Positions 58,194 through 64,000 of a stretch of DNA of 64,000 bases are shown here, piece by piece. The stretch comes from Streptosporangium amethystogenes (GTDB taxonomy: Bacteria > Actinomycetota > Actinomycetes > Streptosporangiales > Streptosporangiaceae). Under the pieces are notes generated by a model. That model saw nothing but the letters and a program-made list of their open reading frames with translations. It had not been told where the DNA came from and did not search any database. Both the position numbers and the translations under genes were made by a program. The stretch's first letter is position 1. Each line of letters begins with the position of its first letter. The DNA is taken from contig NZ_JOEQ01000004.1 in NCBI RefSeq assembly GCF_000721075.1, positions 310,001-374,000 of the forward strand, written 5' to 3'.

Positions 58194-61100
58194 TCAGTCC
58201 TGGTCGGGGATCTCCAGGCGGGAGAGCGTCTGCGAGCACGAGGCGTTCCTGATCGCCGGTCGCCGGGCCAGGAGCTCCCTCGCCTCGCGCCGGGCCAGGT
58301 TCCAGCCGTTCCAGGGGTCGGGACCGGCGAGGTCGTTGGCCGCGATCACATCCAGCAGGACACAGCTGCGGGAGGGTTCCGGCAGCCGGTCCAGTGCGGG
58401 GACGGCCTCGGCGCCGAGGTCGCCCAGGTATTCGAGGTCGATCCGGTCCACGCCCCGTACCGCGATCTGGGTCTCGGCGACCCGCAGGTCGGGGTTCCAC
58501 ACCGCGAACGCCAGCAGCGAGGCGCTCGTCATCAGCACCAGGGTCCTGGGCAGCCAGCGCGCGTGCCCGCGCCTGGTGAGCCGGGCCGCGCCCGCCGCGA
58601 GGACCAGTGCGAAGACCCCGCCCAGCCACCAGACCGTCGCCGCCACCGAGGCCCGCAGCCGGGAGAGCCCGTAGGCCTCGGCGTACAGGTCCAGGCGGTG
58701 CAGCGCGGAGAAGAGGATCACCAGGGTCAGCACGCAGAGCAGGCCGAGCAGCCCGGCCATCAGCCACCGGTCGAACCCCTTGAGATCCAGCGTCCCCGAG
58801 GCGACCGCGACGATCGCCAGCACGAACACGCTGACGACGACGAGCTGGAAGAACCCCGAACGCGCGTACTCGGCGTAGGTCAGCCCGGTGGCGGAGACCA
58901 CCCACCGGGTGGTGCCGAACAGCACGGTGAGCTGCATCCCCACGAACGTGGCGAACAGCAGGTTGAGCGCCGTCAGCGGGGTCACCCAGAGACCGCGGCC
59001 GACCGTGACCTTCAGGTCGGGGGCCTTCGGCTCGGCCACCGGCCGCAGGCCGACCAGCACCGCGGAGGCCACCACGACCGCGAAGACCACGAAGAGCAGG
59101 ATCCGCAGCGGCAGCGACTCGGCCCAGTCCTGCGCGCTGAGCACCTGCTCGACGGCCTCGGCGAAGACCGCGTCCGCCGAGGCGAACAGCGCCCCGAACA
59201 CCGCCAGCAGTACGACGGTCAGCCCGCCCCCCAGCAGCAGCGGGACCACCCTCCTGCGGTCCGCGAGACCCTTCAGCCTCGCGCCGAGGAACCACGGCAC
59301 CGGCAGCAGGCCGAGAACCACCGACGCGCCTCCCCGCAGGACCCCGAGCCAGCCGCGCCCGGCCCCCGACAGAGCGAGCGCGGCCAGCAGGAACCCGGCC
59401 AGCAGGACCACCCCGACCAGCCAGTCGGCGTCCCTGAACATCACCGTCGCGACCAGCCCGTAGGCGATCGCCCCCATTCCGGCCGACCACGGGGTGATCC
59501 TGCTGCGCACCGCCGGAATCGCCGCCGCCCCCATGGCCGCGGAGACCAGCATGAGCCCGAGCCCTGCCCTGCTGTACGGCACCGCGACCGCGGCGAGCAG
59601 TCCGACGGCGACCGAGACCGGCAGCACCCACCGAGGGGTGTCCGGCAGATCGGGCCGGGGGAAGAGGGGCGGCGCCTCGTACCCGCCGGGGCTTCCGGCT
59701 CTTCCCTGTGGCTGAACAGCCGGCCGGTATTCCTCCCGGACCGGCGCGAAACCCCCCGGGGCTCCCATCGACTGCGCCGCTCTCTCCTTCTCCCGGACCT
59801 CCGGTACGGTGACGCGCTGCGCGACGGGTCCCCGCGCGGGAGGCCGGTCCGGGAGTGGTTCGCCGGCGGACCAGATCTCGTTGGTGGGTGTGGTGGCGCC
59901 GATGACCGTGCCGACGAACACACCGACCATGAAGAGGACGGCACCGACGAAAGCGGCCAGCAGGACGTCGAAGCCCGCGAGGCCGATGCCCACGATCACC
60001 GCGCAGACCAGCCCGGCGACACCCCCGAGGAAGAGGCCGAGGAACGCCCCGGGCCAGTTCCGCACCACGACCTGCTCCCGGCGCAGGTCCCGGACGAGGA
60101 CCGGCCGGGGGGGAAACGGCTGCGCGGGCGGAGAGGACGGGGGAGGCGGCACGGCGGGCACGGTGGGCACGGGAGTGGAGGCTTCGGGGTCCGTGGGGGC
60201 GGACATGGGGACGGACAGCACCTGGTGCCCAGGCTTCCCGGCGGCGACCTCCCGTCGAGGAGCACCGGTCACGGTCGGCCCGGAGGCCCCGGCCGGTTCA
60301 GCGGAACCGGAGTCGATCCCGGCGGTCCCGCGAGGATCCGGCTGCTGAGCACCCCCTGAGATCTCATGAGGTTCCTGTTCCTGAGCGCTCCCGGTGACCT
60401 CGTGACGCTCGCCGATCCCCGTTGGCGTACCGCTCGCGTGCGGGGCGGAAGGCGTGGAGGCGGCGAGGTCCTCGTGGGCCTTTCCAGAGGCGGAAGGCGT
60501 CGAGACGACGGGATCCGCGACCTCGCGCGCGGGAGTCTCGTCCGATCTCGCACGGACCTTGTCCGGGGCGCCGTCGTGCACCGCCGCGGAGTTCGCCTCG
60601 GAGGAACTCGCCCCGGAGGGCGAAGGGTCGTTGGAAGACGAAGACGGGGGGGTCATCTCAATCCTTTCCGGGAGGTCGGTCACGATGTGGCAGCCGGGAC
60701 CGTCTTCGACGTGGATGGAGCCGCCGTGGAGTTCGACGATCTCCTTGGTGATGGCCAGGCCCAGCCCGGCGCCGCCGTCGTCGGCGGCCCGTCCGGCGTC
60801 CAGGCGGGAGAAGCGCTCGAACGCCCGCGCCCGGTCCTCGGCCGCGATCCCCGGTCCCTGGTCGCTCACCCGGAGCCGGACGCCCTCTCCCCCGGTCGTC
60901 GCCGCCAGCAGCACGGTCCCGCCGTCGGGACTGTGCCGCACCGCGTTGTCCAGCAGGTTGGCGAGGACCTGCGCGAGCAGGTCGGGGTCGGCGCGCACGC
61001 TCAGTCCTTCCGGAACCTCGCAGCGGGCCGTCACGCCCTCCCTGGCCAGTACGGCCTCCCGAAGGGCCTGCTCGCAGAGCGGGCGCAGCTCGACGTCCTC

Positions 61101-61682
61101 ACGCTCGATCAGCCGGGCACCTGACTCCAGCCGGGACAGATCGAGCAGCTGCGCGACCAGCCGGCCCAGCCGCTCGGTCTGGGCGAGCGCGGTGCCGAGG
61201 GTGACGGGGTCGGGCTCCGAGACCCCGTCGACCACGTTCTCCAGTACCGCCCGGAGCGCGGTGATCGGGGTGCGGAGCTCGTGGCTGACATTGGCCACCA
61301 GATCCCGCCGCTGCCGGTCCACCTCGCCCAGGTCGGCGGCCATCGCGTTGAAGGCTCGGGCGAGCTCGCCGACCTCGTCACGGGAGCTCGCGGTGACCCG
61401 CAGGCCGTACCGGCCCTTGGCGATGGTCTGCGCGGCGGCGGCCATCTCGCGGAGTGGCTTGGTCATCCCCCGCGCGAGCAGTTGCACCATGATCAGCGCG
61501 AACACCACGGCCACCGCGACGCGTACGTTGCGCGAGTAGCCGATGTTGAGGCCGACCTCGTTGACGACGAACGCCGTCACCACGGCCAGCAGGATCACCA
61601 TGCCGAGCTTCGCCTTGATCCGGCCTAGGAAGTCGAGAGGTCTCACGGGTCGGCGCATCCCGGTGTCGGAGGGAAGGGGCAT
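58194..61682 (-). CDS. Sensor histidine kinase fused to a large polytopic (DUF4153/4173-like) domain
   Basis: 1162 aa. N-terminal kinase: two membrane segments (~25-70), HAMP (~70-120), HisKA with phospho-His in VANVSHELRTPITALRA (~135), and HATPase with N box NLLDNAVRHSPD, DQGPGIA and GAGLGLAITKEIVELHGG (to ~340). A disordered Ser/Pro/Glu-rich linker (~345-545) follows, then ~12 membrane helices to ~1080 (GAFLGLFLGGVAGLVCAVIV, RWVLPVSVAVGLLAAVAV, GRGLWVTPLTALNLLFATFV). The last part, with DLEYLGDLGAEAVPALDRLP, is typical of the DUF4153/DUF4173 kind of membrane protein. Kinase and membrane protein in one chain is unusual. Its partner is the response regulator at 61931, 248 bp upstream. Confidence 0.88.
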   Translation of the reverse strand: MPLPSDTGMRRPVRPLDFLGRIKAKLGMVILLAVVTAFVVNEVGLNIGYSRNVRVAVAVVFALIMVQLLARGMTKPLREMAAAAQTIAKGRYGLRVTASSRDEVGELARAFNAMAADLGEVDRQRRDLVANVSHELRTPITALRAVLENVVDGVSEPDPVTLGTALAQTERLGRLVAQLLDLSRLESGARLIEREDVELRPLCEQALREAVLAREGVTARCEVPEGLSVRADPDLLAQVLANLLDNAVRHSPDGGTVLLAATTGGEGVRLRVSDQGPGIAAEDRARAFERFSRLDAGRAADDGGAGLGLAITKEIVELHGGSIHVEDGPGCHIVTDLPERIEMTPPSSSSNDPSPSGASSSEANSAAVHDGAPDKVRARSDETPAREVADPVVSTPSASGKAHEDLAASTPSAPHASGTPTGIGERHEVTGSAQEQEPHEISGGAQQPDPRGTAGIDSGSAEPAGASGPTVTGAPRREVAAGKPGHQVLSVPMSAPTDPEASTPVPTVPAVPPPPSSPPAQPFPPRPVLVRDLRREQVVVRNWPGAFLGLFLGGVAGLVCAVIVGIGLAGFDVLLAAFVGAVLFMVGVFVGTVIGATTPTNEIWSAGEPLPDRPPARGPVAQRVTVPEVREKERAAQSMGAPGGFAPVREEYRPAVQPQGRAGSPGGYEAPPLFPRPDLPDTPRWVLPVSVAVGLLAAVAVPYSRAGLGLMLVSAAMGAAAIPAVRSRITPWSAGMGAIAYGLVATVMFRDADWLVGVVLLAGFLLAALALSGAGRGWLGVLRGGASVVLGLLPVPWFLGARLKGLADRRRVVPLLLGGGLTVVLLAVFGALFASADAVFAEAVEQVLSAQDWAESLPLRILLFVVFAVVVASAVLVGLRPVAEPKAPDLKVTVGRGLWVTPLTALNLLFATFVGMQLTVLFGTTRWVVSATGLTYAEYARSGFFQLVVVSVFVLAIVAVASGTLDLKGFDRWLMAGLLGLLCVLTLVILFSALHRLDLYAEAYGLSRLRASVAATVWWLGGVFALVLAAGAARLTRRGHARWLPRTLVLMTSASLLAFAVWNPDLRVAETQIAVRGVDRIDLEYLGDLGAEAVPALDRLPEPSRSCVLLDVIAANDLAGPDPWNGWNLARREARELLARRPAIRNASCSQTLSRLEIPDQD

Positions 61683-61930
61683 ACAGGGGTTGAGTGCCGG
61701 GGAGGGCGATCGGTTCGGACCGGAGGCTCCCGGCGGGCGCGGGTGTGCTCCCCGCCCGACGCGGATGGAATCCCCGCCGGACGCGAGCGCGTTTCAGAGC
61801 CGTATCGGAACCCACGCTGACGGCGTGATACGTGTTCACCACCTGTCTGTGCTCCGTTCCTCAGCGGAGGTCGCGAACCTGAGGCCGCCGGGGCGCTCTG
61901 AGCCGGCGAGGGGCGCACCCGCGCGTGCGT

Positions 61931-62620
61931 TCACTGCCGGACGAGGGCGTAACCGACGCCGTGGACGGTACGGACGACGCCGGGGCCGAGCTTGCGGCGC
62001 AGCGCACGGACGTGGCTGTCGACGGTACGGGTCGCCGCGGCCTCGGAGAAGCCCCAGATGTCCGCCAGCAGCCGCTCCCGCTCGAAGACCTGGCCCGGAC
62101 GCTCGGCGAGGCGGCAGAGCAGGTCGAACTCGGTCCTGGTCAGCTGGGCCTCGTCGCCCCGCACGTAGACCCGTCGCTCGGCGGTGTCTATCTCGACGTC
62201 GGCGACGCGGATGACCGTGTCGGCCACGGCCAGCTGGGAGGCCCGCTCGACCCGGCGGAGCAGGGCGTGCACCCGGGCGACCAGCTCGCGCATGCTGAAC
62301 GGCTTGGCCATGTAGTCGTCGGCCCCGACCCCGAGCCCCACCAGCAGGTCGGTCTCCTCACCCAGCGCGGTGAGCATGAGCACCGGGACCGGCCTGGCCG
62401 CCTGCATCCGCCGGCACACCTCAAGGCCGTCGAGGCCGGGCAGCAGCCGGTCGAGCACCACCACGTCGGGCGCCGTCTTCGCGTAGGCGGCCAGCGCCGC
62501 CTCCCCGTCCCCGACGACCCGCACGTCGAAGCCCTCGGCGGCCAGCCTGTGACGTACGGCCCGCGCGATCGTCTCGTCGTCCTCGACCACGAGGACACGT
62601 CGTTGCTGAGGGGTTGCCAT
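61931..62620 (-). CDS. OmpR/PhoB-family response regulator
   Basis: 229 aa. Receiver: VVEDDETIARAV (~9), phospho-Asp in VVVLDRLLPGLDGLEV (~52), Thr in VLMLTALGEE, and Lys in DYMAKPFSMREL (~101). C-terminal winged helix: LTRTEFDLLCRLAERPGQVF, ATRTVDSHVRALRRKLGP, and the wing VRTVHGVGYALV. ATG 62620 begins ATPQQRRVLVVEDD; the longer frame adds non-family sequence. It is upstream of the fused kinase in the same direction. Confidence 0.95.
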   Translation of the reverse strand: MATPQQRRVLVVEDDETIARAVRHRLAAEGFDVRVVGDGEAALAAYAKTAPDVVVLDRLLPGLDGLEVCRRMQAARPVPVLMLTALGEETDLLVGLGVGADDYMAKPFSMRELVARVHALLRRVERASQLAVADTVIRVADVEIDTAERRVYVRGDEAQLTRTEFDLLCRLAERPGQVFERERLLADIWGFSEAAATRTVDSHVRALRRKLGPGVVRTVHGVGYALVRQ

Positions 62621-62874
62621 GCCCGGCAGCGTAGACCGGAGCCGTGCAGAAGGCCTGTGGTGAATTGTGAAGGTTCTGCGCACTCACCAGGAACGCCGTC
62701 CCCGGCTCCCGGCGACGGGTCGAGGTGACCTCGACCTCGTCCCACCTGGCCCGCGCAGCTGGGAGGTCATTCCGCCGGCGGCCGCAACGGAAAACCGCAG
62801 GGCCCCGTCTCACTCCGGCCGGGAGGCAGTGGGCGGGACCTCCGCGAGAGCGAAGGTCCCGCCCGGGCCGGTGG

Positions 62875-63816
62875 TCAGGCGAGGATCAGGCGGCGGCCGG
62901 TGATCCGGTAGCCGATCCGGGCGAACGAGGCGGCCATGGGCGCGTTGCCCACATCGGTGTTGTCGTTCACCTCGGGCTCACCCTCGGCGCTGAAGATGTG
63001 CAGCGCCTCGATGGCCAGGTCGTCGGCGTAGCCGTGACCGCGGTGGGCCGGGTCCACCCCGAGATAGCCGATCGTGGCGCTCCTGGAGTTGCGGGTGGGC
63101 ATCACGACGCCGACGAGTTCACCCGACGCGTCGCGGGCGAGCCGCCACCGGCCGCGTCCGCCCGGCAGGTCCGCGACGCCGGCCACGGTCTGCTCGGCCG
63201 TCGCCCGCGCGCCCTGCTCCGCGAGGTGGCGCTGGTCCCAGTCGTCGAGGCTGCCCTCGGTGACGCGCGCCAGCAGGTCCAGCATCACCTCGTCGTCGTC
63301 CACCGGGGCGAAGGTGAGCCGGGCGGGCCTGGGTGGCAGACCGTACTCGGGACACCAGCGCAGGTTGAGCCGCTCGACGGACTGCCGCAACCCCGCCTTC
63401 TCCGCGGCGGCGATCCGGTCGGAGGCGTCGGCGAACGCGTCGGGACGCTCCCGCCAGTCGCCGGGCAGGAACAGGTGGTAGTCGGGCCGGGTACCGAACG
63501 GTGTGGCGTACCCGGGCGTGACCAGCGCCGCGTACGCGGCCCGCAGCAGGGCGGCGCCCACCTCGACCCGGTCGGGCCCGAACCCGGGGTCGAACCAGTC
63601 GAGGCTGTAGGGATGCTCGGAACCCGGCGGGCCCCAGAACCCCGCCCTGGCGACGACCTCGTCGCCACGCAGCGCGACCCAGACCCATCCGGACCGGTAG
63701 TCGAGCTTGTCGAAGGGCAGGTTGCGGGCGCCCACGCCGGAGGCGGGCAGCGCGCCGTAACGGTGGAACAGGTCGAACTCGTCCGCGTCGAGCGGACGGA
63801 AAAGCAGATCGAACAA
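62875..63816 (-). CDS. GNAT-family N-acetyltransferase
   Basis: 313 aa. The C-terminal half carries the GNAT acetyl-CoA site: GELVGVVMPTRNSRSATIGYLGVDPAHRGHGYADDL (motif A with R-G-H-G, ~226-261), then VGNAPMAASFARIGYRI (~292-308). The N-terminal half (FHRYGALPASGVGARNLPFD) resembles a second, degenerate GNAT fold. The TTG start has GGAG ~10 nt upstream. The acceptor substrate is unknown. A 16-codon ORF precedes it by 35 bp. Confidence 0.9.
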   Translation of the reverse strand: MFDLLFRPLDADEFDLFHRYGALPASGVGARNLPFDKLDYRSGWVWVALRGDEVVARAGFWGPPGSEHPYSLDWFDPGFGPDRVEVGAALLRAAYAALVTPGYATPFGTRPDYHLFLPGDWRERPDAFADASDRIAAAEKAGLRQSVERLNLRWCPEYGLPPRPARLTFAPVDDDEVMLDLLARVTEGSLDDWDQRHLAEQGARATAEQTVAGVADLPGGRGRWRLARDASGELVGVVMPTRNSRSATIGYLGVDPAHRGHGYADDLAIEALHIFSAEGEPEVNDNTDVGNAPMAASFARIGYRITGRRLILA

Positions 63817-63851
63817 GGGAGGCTCCAGAAAACAGATGCGCTTCCCGGATC

Positions 63852-63902
63852 TCAGGCGGCCTGTCGCCCGAGGCGGGAGCGCGTGACCAGGGTGGCGAAC
63901 AT
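63852..63902 (-). CDS. 16-residue leader-like peptide upstream of GNAT gene
   Basis: ATG 63902 with a very strong GGAGGTGAGGAG site opens MFATLVTRSRLGRQAA and stops at TGA. It is the only small frame with such a site in this spacer. It lies in the 5' leader of the GNAT gene, 35 bp before its TTG start. It could be a regulatory leader peptide. Three arginines and two threonines are the only compositional feature. Confidence 0.5.
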   Translation of the reverse strand: MFATLVTRSRLGRQAA

Positions 63903-64000
63903 GTACTCCTCACCTCCTCGTACTCGTGGGGACGGTCAGACTACCGGCGTGCCCGTCGCGTCCTCAACCGGATAAACGGCGTTTCCACCATGCTCGCGGA

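Overview
The window is high-GC actinobacterial DNA. Third codon positions are strongly G/C, GTG and TTG starts are common, and several genes look leaderless. It carries an F420-type LLM oxidoreductase, a LAL-type LuxR regulator, PadR and XRE regulators, and a PP2C/Hanks-kinase pair. The gene mix suggests a Streptosporangiaceae-like soil actinomycete such as Streptosporangium or Nonomuraea. That assignment is inference.

Layout. 1-4.8 kb: 3' end of a large DNA-repair-ATPase-like gene, a DUF488 gene, an XRE-cupin regulator divergent from a thioredoxin-reductase-like/methyltransferase fusion, an NTF2-like gene and an ArsR-type regulator. 4.9-9.6 kb: purC, then a PP2C phosphatase divergent from an HTH-N6-methylase-TRD protein followed by a Ser/Thr kinase. 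9.6-18.2 kb: PadR/carotenoid oxygenase, MBL hydrolase, orphan ctaD, NDH-2, F420-type oxidoreductase and a geranylgeranyl-reductase-type flavoprotein. 18.2-21.6 kb: VTC, DUF4956 and CotH operon. 22.1-23.8 kb: Cas4/RecB-like nuclease with two cysteine clusters.

24.1-27.2 kb: a WXG100-like remnant, a lipoprotein, and a compact minus-strand operon of MauE-like, MauD-like, Tat-exported cysteine-rich protein, 26-residue membrane micropeptide and multi-pass membrane protein. No methylamine dehydrogenase heavy chain is present. This is the best candidate for an undescribed system. 27.3-31.9 kb: a complete selenocysteine cassette (selB, rhodanese, tRNA-Sec, selA, divergent selD). 32-34 kb: tRNA-Arg, NlpC/P60 hydrolase and a single-domain response regulator. 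34.3-42.6 kb: LAL regulator, LysE exporter and a D-amino-acid catabolic operon. 42.8-44.5 kb: secreted GH8 glycosidase with a palindromic operator-like site.

44.6-54.8 kb is accessory and decaying. It has a lone HigA-like antitoxin, hypotheticals, an alpha/beta-hydrolase pseudogene, an MFS pump with a divergent regulator, an XRE gene with small partners, a CopG/Arc-like gene broken by TGA and joined to a 186-bp copy of the upstream MFS gene, and a MerR gene broken by TAG. 54.8-64 kb: a second MFS pump, an HTH/epoxide-hydrolase pair behind a 32-bp perfect palindrome, a histidine kinase fused to a large polytopic domain with its response regulator, and a GNAT gene preceded by a 16-codon ORF.

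Gaps over 300 bp are described as separate entries. No CRISPR array, complete insertion sequence, integrase or rRNA was seen.
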